DNA from: Valencia hispanica
Taxonomy: Eukaryota > Chordata > Actinopteri > Cyprinodontiformes > Valenciidae
Length of the DNA: 64,000 nt
Direction: 5' to 3'
Assembly: GCA_963556495.2 (NCBI GenBank)
Contig: OY747707.1
Location: forward strand, 29,551,371-29,615,370
In this document: positions 22,621 to 33,434 of the stretch, in pieces
Layout: every line of letters starts with the position of its first letter
Numbering within the stretch: the first letter of the stretch is position 1
Made by a program: the position numbers and the translations under genes
Notes under the pieces: model-generated
What the model saw: the letters and a program-made list of their open reading frames with translations, nothing else
Told to the model about the DNA's origin: nothing
Database searches by the model: none

Positions 22621-24934
22621 CATTTAGAGTTGAAACAAACATTATGACCACTTTATGATTTAGGGGTTTAAAAATCTACATTCAACATTTCTCAATTGTT
22701 ACTAATTTTACATTTTAAAACAAACTTGGCAACACAATGCAATGTCATTTGGAAATGCAGTAGGCTATTGTGCATAGTTATTAAGTCTTACCTTTATATT
22801 TTCTTTCTAAGTGGTTTGACCGTTTAGTTGTTTTTTTTTAAAGTGGATTTTTAAGCGCTTTGCAGTTTAATGATTGCAATGCCTGACTGAAATTTAATCT
22901 AGATCTTTATTGGTGAACAGAAGACAGGTCCTAAGATACGTTCCCATTAAAATGGTTCAAGAAACACCTATGGTCTTCTGTGGAAAAGGGTGTTATGAGG
23001 GTAGACTTGGTGTGCTTTGCAATGTGCTAATTCACTTGACTTAGGAGCACCTTTGTGTCTGTTGAGCTCCTTGAAATTACATGCTCCTACTTTTTTTCTT
23101 CTGTAAAACAATGTTGTGTGTGTATGGGAGGGGGTATTTTAAAAGAGAGAATATTACAGCTCTGGGCTACCTTGTAGGACCCTAAATACTTAAAAAGACC
23201 ATGTATGCACATGTTGCTGGATAGTTTAGGGGCCTAGGATTTTACAAAGACTTCAAAGGATAATGGTATAATTATTGCACTTACCACCAGGGGGAAGAAA
23301 AGTGGAGAGACAGAGAAATAGAAAGAGAAGGGGAAAGGAGGGGGCGAAAGGGAGTAATGAGCGTTCAAAATAGACAATAAATCTAATAGCGTGCAAATTG
23401 AATGGAAATATGCTCTCACTGGAACATCAAATTTGTGAGTTTTATTATCAATTTTAATGCTGTGATCTCTTCTTGAGCTAATTTATGATTGATTTAATGA
23501 GAATTTAATATAGTCAGAATTTTAAATTGCCATAAATCTTTTTTCCCCAGTATTGAGAGCCCATAGTTCAGGTAACACAAAAACAGCAGGTCCAAGCGTG
23601 GCTGATAGCAGCATGCTCGTGCTGATTAAATTGCAATCGATTCTTGCAAAATGTCAGGAAACGCAAGGGTCTAGTGCCATTTAATGCGTGTCAGATGAGA
23701 GCTGTAGGTAAGAGTTAGTGTTATCACTCATATGTCACACGATGAGGAGAATGACAGGGCAGTGCCGGGGGTTTAATTGGCGTTAACACTTGTGGTGTTG
23801 AGCATGGGCTGGGTCTCCAAGGCAATGCCCAGAAGATGTGAGTCAAGAGAAGCAGTCAACAAGCTTTGAAGGGAAGCAGTTATATTTACTTACTGAGGGT
23901 ATTTTCTTTTATTACAGAGCTTTACAACCATGTGGAGAGGGGTGAGAGGTATGAAGAAATTAAAATTTGAAAATATTAACTTTTCCACACAGATTAGAAT
24001 TGGGCAACACTGGAGGTTTCTAAAGCAAAATAAAACCAAGAGTTGATCAAATTTGATTCTGCTGACTAATAAAACAGAGTCCATGATCAATAAAGGTGTA
24101 AATTGCTTTTGTTGGATAAGACTTCAGCAGAGTTGAATAAATATAATCATGCAAAATAGCCTCTCCAGAGGCTATTGGATATCTAGTACCTATTCATGCA
24201 TGCATCCATTGTTTTGCAAGGGCACAAAAAGGCACTTGATTTACAGTGAAAACAACAACAAATTGTAATACAAAGCAAGATCAAAAAGACAAAACAATTG
24301 ACTTAAAACATCTTAGATGACAAAAACCATAAATACTAATTAGGTCTGTAATTGACAGGGAGGAGACATCCAGACCTGGTCGGTGTGCTCGGTTTAAGGT
24401 TTCAAAGACAGAGGAGATTATTCTTTTGGATTACCTAAATGGCTTTGCTGGGAAAAAGCCATTAATCAAAGATACCCTCTGGTCAGAAAATAGCTCCATA
24501 GAAAATATCTCCAACCTTCTCATTTCAGCACAGAGATTCCTGGCGAAGCTATAAAGCACAGTGTCATGAATGACTGGCCCCACTCCAAACCCATTAATGA
24601 TGTGATGATTGAACTCCCATTCACAGAATAACCTAAGACATTCAAAATGTCAGATCGGGTTTGTCAACAAAGGTTGTCGGGACAGACCAAGGTCACTTGA
24701 TGGAAACGTTTGCAATGTCGCTTGTTAACGTTTTGACTTTTCCAGTGAGAGAGCTGTCTGAGCTAGGGCCTTTTTCTGGCATATGGCTCAGAGCAGTTGC
24801 ACATATAAACCTATACATTTAATCATTTTGAGCTTGGATGTACAGTTTAATAAAGCGAAAAAGTAGCATAGAAAAAACACCAGAAATACTGTCCCCAACA
24901 GAATAACAAAACACTTTATTGAAAATAGGATATA
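22621..24934. other. Mostly unique non-coding DNA, candidate conserved block 23.4-24.8 kb
   Basis: No repeat family is recognised. A purine-rich tract lies at 23,290-23,350. At 24,350-24,760 the sequence is complex, with ATTAATCA- and ATTAATGATGTG-like homeodomain words. There are no coding signals. Any enhancer role is inference. Confidence 0.3.
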
Positions 24935-26459
24935 CAGGTGAAACTAGAAACAAATTTGAATATTGCGCAAAATTAATTTTTTTACGTAATTCAGCGTAAA
25001 AGGTGAAACTAATATATGATATAAACTCATTACATGCAAAGCAGGATATTTCAAGCCTTCATTTGTAATCATTTTGATGATTATGGCTTACAGCTTATGG
25101 AAACCTCGAATTCAAAATCTCAGAAAATCTGAATATTGCATGAAATCAATAAAACAAGGATTTTAAAAGATACATTTTGGCCCTCTGAAAAGTATAGTCA
25201 CACATATGTACTCAGTACTTGATTTGGGCCACTTTTGCATCAATTACTGCATCAATGTGGCGTAGCATGGATGCTATCAGCCTGTGGCACTGCTGAGGTG
25301 TTATGGAGGGCTAGCATGCTTGAATAGCGGCCTTCAGCTCTTCTACATTATTCCGTCTCATGTCTCTCATCTTTCTCTTGGCAATGCCCCATAGATTCCC
25401 TATGGGGTTCAGGTCAGGCGAGTTTGCTGGCCAATCAAACACAGTAATCCCATGGTCACTGAACCAGGTTTTAGTACTTTTGGCAGTGTGGGCAGGTGCC
25501 AAGTCCTGCTGGAAAATGAAGGCAGCATCTCCATACTTGTCTGCAGAAGGAAGCTTGAAGTGCTACAACATGTCCTGGTAGATGTCTGCGTTGACTCTGG
25601 ACTTAATAAAGCACAGTGGACCAACATCAGCAGATGACATGGCTCACCAAATCAACACAGACTGTGAAAACTTCACACTGGACTTCAAACATCTTGGATT
25701 GTGTGCCTATCCATTCTTCCTCCAGACTATGGGACATTGGTTTCCAAGTGAGATGTAAAATTTGCCGTTCTTTTTTTATTCTGCCGTTTGTTGTTCAGGA
25801 GCGGCTTGACAAGAGGAATACGACATTTGAAGCCCATGTCCAGGATTCGTCTGTGTGTGGTGGCTGTTGATGCACCAACTCCAGCCTCAGTCCACTCCTT
25901 GTGAAGGTCCCCAACACTTTTGAATGGCCTTTTCCTGACAATCCTCTCCAGGCTGCGGTCATCCCTGCTGCTTGTGCACCTTTTTCTCCCACACTTTTCC
26001 CTCACACATAATTTTCTATTAATGTGCTTTGATAGAGCACTTTGGGGACATCCAACTTATTTTGCAATTACCTTTTGAGGCTTTCCCTCCTTATGGAGGG
26101 TGTCAATGATGGTTTTCTGCACAACTGTTAGGTAAGCAGTCTTCCCCATGATTGTGATTCCTACTGAACCAGACAGAGATACCATTTAGAGGCTCAGGGA
26201 CCCTTTGCAGGTGTTTTGGATTAATTGGCTGATTAGTGTGACACTTTGAGCCTAAAATATTGAACCTTTTCACAGTATTCTAATTTTCTGAGATTTTGAA
26301 TTTGGGGTTTTCATAAGCTGTAAGCCATAATCATCAAAATTATGACAATAAAGGCTTTGCATGTAATAAGTCTATATCATATATTACTTTAACCTTTTAA
26401 GTTGAATTACTGAAATAGAAATAAATGAACTTTTGCACAATATTCAAATTTTTGAATTA
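24935..26459 (-). mobile_element. Tc1-like DNA transposon with about 200-bp terminal inverted repeats
   Basis: The left end (CAGGTGAAAC at 24,935, preceded by TATA) runs through TTGAATATTGCGCAAA to about 25,140. It pairs as an inverted repeat with 26,270-26,459 (TTTGCACAATATTCAAATTT, and AAGCTGTAAGCCATAATCAT against ATGATTATGGCTTACAGCTT). The final bases of the right end, the complement of CAGGTGAAAC, are missing and replaced by an ATT microsatellite. The transposase lies on the minus strand and is broken. The family is abundant in fish. Confidence 0.92.
25311..26005 (-). pseudogene. Tc1-like transposase pseudogene with mutated catalytic Glu
   Basis: This encodes the cut-and-paste transposase of the surrounding element. 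The N-terminal half (26,005-25,727) reads through RSLERIVRKRPFKSVGDLHK and THRRILDMGFKCR, the two helix-turn-helix-like segments that bind the terminal repeats. The C-terminal half (25,520-25,311) has QQDLAPAHTAKS, with the second catalytic Asp retained, and DWPANSPDLNPIGNLWG. In the family the last motif reads PIENLW, so the third catalytic acidic residue is Gly here. The central part is scrambled by frameshifts around 25,560-25,730. It is therefore dead both by frame loss and by active-site substitution. Confidence 0.9.
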
Positions 26460-26460
26460 G

Positions 26461-26486
26461 AATATTATTATTATTATTATTATTAT
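26461..26486. repeat. (ATT)n microsatellite
   Basis: About eight ATT units replace the distal right end of the Tc1-like element. Confidence 0.9.
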
Positions 26487-26656
26487 GGAATATTAGAATA
26501 ATATACATCTACCATACAGATCAGACCTTTTTTTGATTTTCACAGTCAAATAAATAAGTTAATTTGTGAAACTGTGTTTCATACATGTACATTTTTTACC
26601 CAATTTTTCATACATTTTCTCTAAGATAACCAGATGAATCATGACGGATTGATGCA

Positions 26657-27420
26657 AGGTAAGGTAAGTTTATTTTTATAGTACTGTTCATACATAAAAG
26701 GAATCCAAGGTGCTTTACTAGACATCAAAGAAAAGACAAACAAACAAAAAATGTTACACTTTGGCTTAAAAAGAGACCCTAATATGTAAAACATTTAAGA
26801 GCATTTAACTAAAGAAAATTTTAAAATACAGATTTAAAATGCAAATTTACATCAACATTTAAATTAAAATTACATTTTGATTTTGAATTTACTGTTTAAC
26901 CCTAGGCTTAAATCACTTATCAGTGATCGTGCAAACAGTGTTTTAGTTAGATTTTTTCAATAGAAGGCTGCAGTAAACAAATGGTTTCCTTATTTAAAAG
27001 GAACCAACAGTGTCTGCTCATCTGGGTTTCATGGAGTTTGTTTCAGAGCTGGGTAGTATAGAAATTAAATGCTGACTCACGTTGTTTAGCCCTGGTCCTG
27101 GGAACACTGAAAAAGCAGGCATCTGATGACCAAAGGAGTGCATATGGTTTGTCCTTGACGAGTAACTCAGAAATGTATTTAGGCCCAAGACCATTTAGTG
27201 CATTATATACAGCAGAACTTTAAAATATATAATTTTACAAACAAGGAGACAGTAAAGTGATTTAAGAACTGTTGTAATATGATGCATTTTTCTGGTTTTG
27301 ATAAGGACTCTGGCAGCACCATTTTGGATGAGATGCAGCTGCCTGAATGACCTTTAAAGAGACCAATGAAGACACAAGTACAATCATCTCCTGAAAATAA
27401 AGGCATGCACATGTTTTTCT
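26657..27420 (-). repeat. LINE 3'-end copy with AAGGT tail, minus strand
   Basis: The copy begins with an AAGGTAAGGTAAG tail and TTTATTTTTATAGTACTGTTC, then TCCAAGGTGCTTTACTAGAC, the reverse of a LINE 3' end. It continues through CAGAGCTGGGTAGTATAGA and CATTTTGGATGAGATGCAGC, antisense to the LINE open frame end. It is truncated at its 5' side. Confidence 0.65.
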
Positions 27421-29080
27421 CTGTCCTGGAAACATATGACACTGTTTTAAGATAGTAAACTGATGTAGTTACATACTTTATATGGTTATTAAAAATTTTG
27501 CTTCAAAACAACACTGTTTCTTGAAAGCTCAGTGGTCTTTAGCCCTATTTAGTTGAGTTGAAGGCTTTGCAGGGCCTGTGAAAACTAACCTGACTGAATG
27601 GAGGTATTTATACTCTGCAATATTTTGGAGGCAAAAAGCTAATAAAAAAAGGTTTCAAAAACCTTGTTATTGTTTTAACATTTGAAATTTAAGGAGAAGT
27701 CATTGTTCTGATCAGAGCTTGCTCTAGAAATTTTTTTGTCAGGCATTTAGACCGACAGGGTAAAACATTTCCGGTCATAATTTATTTTTACCCATCAATT
27801 TTTTAATGATAACATATTCTATAGTATTTATTAGGGCTCTCAACATTAAGGTGTTAACACAGGTTGTAGAATTAGCACAATTAATTTTTTATCGCGCATT
27901 GACGCATACACAGAATGACCCGCCCTGTTTATCCTACAATTCAAACAGCGGTGCTTTCAGTGCTTGCTTGTCACGTTAACAGCATGTCAGATCCGATCTG
28001 TATCCACGGTTCCATCTACACGTGAACGTCTCTTATCGAACGCAGGCCATATAGAGGGATTATCCTTCTACGTCACTCTAAATAACTCTTCGATGCGCTG
28101 TCAGCTCCCAGTTACCGAGATGCATTGGGTAAAGTGTCAATGTCTGAGATGATGCTCAGATGCTCTCATGGGAATCTTTAAAAAAAAAATTTGTTTGCAT
28201 GTCTTCACCAAGCAGTCAGAGGTGTGAACACTAATCATTCAAAATGACAGACAGCCTTCAGATTTTCTGTCTCCGTTTAAAAAAAAAAACTGTCAAATAC
28301 ATAACATATTAAGTTAACATGACCTGGTTCTGATACACAGGGCTAGGTCTGGTCGCTTTACATGTAGCTCCCTGCTGCTGGAAAAGTGGAAATGACTTAA
28401 GTAAAAACAAAAACTTTAAATTTCGGTGAACAAGTGTTTAGCAACTCAGTGGGACTGCGGTTGAAACTTCGATAGGTGAACTTGAAATCAAATAGTATTT
28501 ACAAGGATGTTTTTTCCAAGAGAACAACATATCTTTTAAAACTCGAATGGGTTTTGATATGTCTCCTTTTAAAGATTATTGTGTTTAAGTTAAATCAGCA
28601 AAATGCTTGTAAACAGATTCAAAATCAACCAAAAAATGCTGATAACATTTTAAAACGATGCACAAATGTGTTATTTTTGGTCATGGAAAAGTTTAACTGG
28701 GAAGTTGTGAGAACCCTGCAGGAAGAGTAGCTGCTGTGAAAAGAAACAGCTAATGGGGATCTAATAAAAAATGAACAACCAAAAGTGCTTTTATTGATCA
28801 ATAACTATCACAATATTCAATCCAAAGCTATCTACAAGGTAATCAAAAAAAAGCTCAGGGCAGACTGAAGGATGGTTTAAAGATTTTGGATATCAGTGGT
28901 GTCATTGTTGTGACCACCGCTCTGCTTTGGCTGGTGATCCCAGAGATGTTTGTTTTAAATGGCACATTGTAATGGTAACAAAATCCGTCACAACCGCATC
29001 AGCAATGTTAAGGTCTTTGGAAATGACTAGATACATTGCCTGTCTCTTGCTATGTGTTGGTTCTGTCTGTTACATGTTGT
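27421..29080. other. Non-coding DNA with a small hAT-like fragment
   Basis: GGGCTCTCAACATTAAGGTG with TTAACAC and a following TTAATTTTTTATCGCGCATT (27,831-27,900) resembles the end of a fish hAT family (GGGCTGTCAACGTTAAC type). No genes are recognised in the remainder. Confidence 0.4.
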
Positions 29081-29245
29081 GAAAGTCCAAAGCCAAGATT
29101 TGTATACTTGAAAATTTTTTAAAACCATTACTTATAATCAAATAATTTTTTTCTCACTTCACAATTATGCACTACTTTGATAACATCACAACATGTGAAA
29201 AAGTTCAAGAGGTATGACTATTTTCTGCAAACCATTGTATGCGCA
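29081..29245 (+). mobile_element. Solo right terminal repeat of a Tc1-like element
   Basis: CTCACTTCACAATTATGCAC, ACTTTGATAACATCACAACA and AAGAGGTATGACTATTTTC match the right inverted repeat of the Tc1 relic at 32,660-33,434. Confidence 0.65.
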
Positions 29246-30830
29246 ATAGTATGGATGGATGAGTGGGCACATTGAACGGTGGACACATTTTTTACACACT
29301 TTTGCATGTTATCGCTTTCAGTGGTGCAAACATCCACTATAGCAGCAATACAAATATAATAAATATACAGTCACAACACTTACAATTTTAATGTTAGCTG
29401 TAAGCCATATTATTTATTACTTTCCAGTGTTAAAGGATCTAAAATTCAGCACTACATACTTTGTCAAAAGATGCAATGTTATTACATTAGGTTTTTACCA
29501 TCAAAATCAGCCATTGGTGGGAGAAACAAATTGCCTTACAGTTTTTGCCTCAGGAGGGTAACAGTAAAAAGTTTTATGGAGCAGTGTTCAGAGGTTGAGG
29601 AGCTTAGCTTTCCTGGTGAGGCCCACAGTGACATTGCTCTTCCTATGAATAAAAAAGAGCAAGTTGAGTTAAACTGGATGTCTGGTAGGGATTCCTACAT
29701 GTCTTCCATTGTTTTGGACACAGAGATTTGCAGGACAAATATCTAGGTGCTGTCTTGGATTGCCTCAGTCTCTATCAATTGAAAAGTTCAAAGAGTAAGC
29801 TGAAGAGAGAGGTCTGGTGATCTTTGCCTAGACTACAGCCCCTGCAATCTGGTCCCAAAGAAGTGGCAGAAAATACACAGAAGTGTAGATAAATTAGTAT
29901 ACTGTTTTAAAACATAAGAAGTTGTAATATGCTGACCAAATAATTTGTTTGAAAGAATTATATGTTTAGAAAAGAGACATGAATAAATCTTATTGGCATA
30001 GTCATTATTACACTTAACTCAAGAGTTAGGAATAAAAACAAAAAAGCAAATTACAGCCTTACAGAAAATAATGTAAAGAAACTTTGTAAAAAAAAAAAAA
30101 AAAAGCAGTTTTTTTAAAGGGGAAGATATTTTTGGACCATAGATTGCATGAATGCTATTCCAATGTCAGTAGAATGGCTTCAACTTTAACAATGACAATA
30201 AATAAAGTGAACACATAAAAGCAAAAAGGATGCACGTACAATAAATATATCTGAATATAGATTACATCAGGTTAAACAATATGTCTTTCTTACTTGCATA
30301 TGTTTGTATGATTATATTTATTTAAAAATTAAGTAAAATGTGCTTTGCTGACTTAGTGATGCATACCAACAGACTGATTCAAGGAAATTCACAGCATGAA
30401 TCGAGGGAAATGCAACAGAGTGGGCCAGAGAGAAAAACCAACACATTAATAAAAAAACAAGTATATATCTTTTCAAAGTACCGTTTGATGGACATGCCTA
30501 CTTCTACCCCACTGGGATTGCTGGCATTATCTTACAATGGTGTCTTCAGTGCAAATGTTCTTAAGGGAGAAAATTGTTTGGGGGGGGGGGGTTAGTTAGG
30601 GATTGGTTTTGTGTATTGTCCTCCTCTACCAAATGCATTTTTGAAAGACTGCTGAGCTTTATAATTAGTTTGGTAGCAAATTCGAACTGTTTTTGGGTCA
30701 GATGATAACAAAGATGTATTTGAATTGTCTGCTTATTATTCAGAAATATATATATCAATCCCACCATCTTGGAGTGATGTGACAATTTTTATAGAAAATT
30801 TTAAGCTAAAGTCACAGTAAAAGAGAAAAC
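29246..30830. other. AT-rich non-coding DNA with a G12 run
   Basis: A 12-base G tract lies at 30,580-30,591 and an A18 tract near 30,090. No gene or repeat family was identified. The 91-codon open frame at 29,471-29,746 has no recognised domain. Confidence 0.45.
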
Positions 30831-30960
30831 ATGGGGCAACGTGTGGAGTAGCGGGTGCCCCATATATGGACAGTGCACTTGTCTGAGGGTTCAATTCTCA
30901 GCCTTCACACCTTTGCTGCATGTCTTTCCCCTTGACGACGGTTTAAAGGTTCATAAAATT
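30831..30960 (+). repeat. tRNA-derived SINE fragment (family S2)
   Basis: GGGCAACGTGTGGAGTAGCG looks like a degraded A box, and GAGGGTTCAATTCTC a B box (consensus GGTTCGANTCC). They are followed by CACCTTTGCTGCATGTC, a tail I associate with a teleost SINE family different from S1. RNA polymerase III activity is unlikely given the decay. Confidence 0.6.
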
Positions 30961-31789
30961 ATTTTATCACAAGCAGCTATGAGATTTTTGAGGACAATCA
31001 ATTTAGACCTCTCTCAGACTACCCATGGCTAAACCCTCTACCAACTAATTTGGATTTATACTTTAGAAAGTATAAGAAATATCTTCTGCAGGTAAGAAAT
31101 TGTTGCTTATAGCCCTATTGCAGAACCTTAGTATCCTGTATATTTCCAACTGTTTTGCATCGTGCGCTATTATGTCTTAATCTTTGATATTAAATGTTTT
31201 TATTTTATATTAACCTTTATTGTTCTTTCTTCTTTGCTGTGGACCAGAGTAACTGTTTGTAGCACTGGGTCACCTAACAGATTACCATTTCAAATTTTCA
31301 AAGAGCCTTGAAGGTTCCAAATATTACCTTCTTTTATCATTACAAAAGAACAAAGAAATAGAAGGGATTCTTCTCTGAAACAGGTTAATTTCCTTTTCTC
31401 AGTGCAGCCTCTTCACAATTGTCCATTTGTAAACATAGAGATTCAATCAATTCAGTAGCCGCATGGAGTTTCCTATTACTTTAACATGCAGGTAAAATAA
31501 CACTCAATGTTAAAAAACGGACTAAATGGAACAAACACTGATCGCCTTAGGCAGAACTTACATTTTATTCTGGTATGCATTTTTCTCATGAAAATACTGA
31601 AGATGTTCACAAGGGGGAATATCTGCAACTACACACCCACTCCAATATACCTCACAAACCGAGTGTTGAATGCTGATGAATTGCTGTTAATTGTTAATCA
31701 ATAAATGCTGTTAATTTACATGCAAGTGGTGCATGTTTAACCACAATTTTAACAATAATGAGCAAAGATGAAATGTTAGGAATATATTT
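30961..31789. other. Non-coding DNA, nothing recognised
   Basis: Short open frames only; no repeat or RNA signature was seen. Confidence 0.45.
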
Positions 31790-33434
31790 AGTCTTGAAAA
31801 ATGATTCAAACCTCTAAAAAGGTTTTCACATTTTGTCACAAACTTCAATACATTTTAATGGGATTTTATGTGATAGATCCACGGAACGTATAAAATGTTT
31901 GTGAGGAGGAAAGAAATGTGTACACATAGTTTTCAAAATATTTTGTACGTTAAAAACGGAAGTGTGCATGCATGCACATGTTATTGAGACTCCTTTACCC
32001 AAATACTGCCAAAAAAACTCAAGTGTAACAAATTACTTTCTGAAGTCAAAGTTACCTTTGTTTAGTTTAATCTCAGAATATATAAAGCTGTTCTGTGAAG
32101 GGCTAAGATGTTTATTAGAGAACAGTAGTGTGAGGGAAGCCAGTTTTAAAATAAAACCAAAATAACTCCTGTATGCAGTTTGGCACAAGCCAAGTAGAAG
32201 ATACAGCAAACATGGACCAAAACTGACTTACATGTTAACACGTATGTGCTGCAAAAAACTAACACTGCACATTGTCCTGAAAACAGCAATGCCACTGTGA
32301 AACATGGTAGTCGCAGCATTGGGCTGTGTGGATCCTTCTCCTTGGCCGGGACAGTGAAGCTGGTCACAGTTGATGGGAAGATGATCGGAGGTTAAAAAAA
32401 ACAAACTAATTTCCTTTTGATAAATTGCTGGAAGACTTAAAAACAGATATTTTCCATTCAATCTGACTGAGCAATTCTGCTGAGAAAAAGTTGTCCGTGT
32501 CTGGATGGCTTCTAAAGCAGGTAGAGACATATTCCAAAATACTTGCAGCTGTAATTGCAGTGAAGTGTGGTTCTAAAAGGTATTAACGAAGGAGAGTAAA
32601 TACATTTGGATGTCAAAACTTCAGATTTGTATTTAATAAATAAATTAAAGCCGTTTATCGTCATCCTTCCACTTCACAATCTTATAATACTTTCTAGTGG
32701 TCTATGCCGTTGTAGGTACCAGATCTGCTCGGGTAGCCAGATCTGCTCGGGGGCCTGCGCCTAATTATGACGTCGTATTACATGATTGGGTGAACGCTAA
32801 CATTACACTACATGATTGGCTGAACATTAGCATGTTGAGGCACTGTGCATTTTTTAAAAGAACTTTATTGAACATTAGCAAGTATACAACACACGAACAA
32901 ACAGCAAGGGGTGTCATATAAATACTGTACATGCAAAAATGTATGTAAATGACTTGTTTTGAGAGCCTTTTTCTTGATAGTCTGATATTGATTTTATGTA
33001 GGCTTATAGTTAAACATTTGTCATTTTTTGGGGTTTCTAAAAAAAAAAAAAAAAAGATCGTAATGGAAAATCTGTCAAAATATGGTTAATAACAACCAGC
33101 TAAACTCTTTCCAAAGCCCATAATGGAAGAGCAGTACCAGTAAAGATGATCCCCACAGGAGCTGTTATTAACATTTATGTCTCTTTTACATTTCACTATA
33201 TAGTGCTTGGCAGGGTTAAAAATGGGGCGCAATGTAGTTTGTCAGAGTGGCGTTGCCGTAATGTGACGTTATTGGCAAGCGCAGGAACCCCGAGCAGATC
33301 TGGCTACCCGAGCAGATCTGGTACCTACACCGTCACATCCTAATAAAATACATTGAAGTTTGAGATTTTAACTTGACAAAATAATCTATTGAAAAAAAGT
33401 TTAAGAGATATGAATACTTTTGCAATGAACTGTA
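31790..33434 (+). mobile_element. Tc1-like element relic interrupted by a MITE
   Basis: The left inverted repeat (about 31,790-31,945, CACATTTTGTCACAAACTTC then TTAATGGGATTTTATGTGAT) pairs with the right one at 32,655-33,434, ending ATACTTTTGCAATGAACTGTA. Between them are collapsed transposase remnants: 32,255-32,370 (CACTGCACATTGTCCTGAAA, ACTGTGAAACATGGTAGTCG) and 32,520-32,600 (GCAGCTGTAATTGCAGTGAA). Most of the open frame is deleted. The right repeat is split by the 619-bp element at 32,711-33,329. Confidence 0.8.
32711..33329. mobile_element. 619-bp MITE with perfect 42-bp TIRs and CCGT duplication
   Basis: The left 42 bp (32,711-32,752, starting TGTAGGTACC) is the exact reverse complement of the right 42 bp (33,288-33,329). 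Both flanks are CCGT (32,707-32,710 and 33,330-33,333). Removing the element and one CCGT leaves continuous Tc1 terminal-repeat sequence, which confirms the boundaries independently. Each TIR holds two copies of CCAGATCTGCTCGGG 18 bp apart. No coding capacity is seen. A 4-bp duplication with TGTNR ends fits the published Ginger description, but the class is inference. Confidence 0.93.

Noticed and set aside
29471..29746. 91-codon open frame as a possible exon
   Set aside because: No domain, no convincing acceptor/donor pair, and it is surrounded by AT-rich non-coding sequence.
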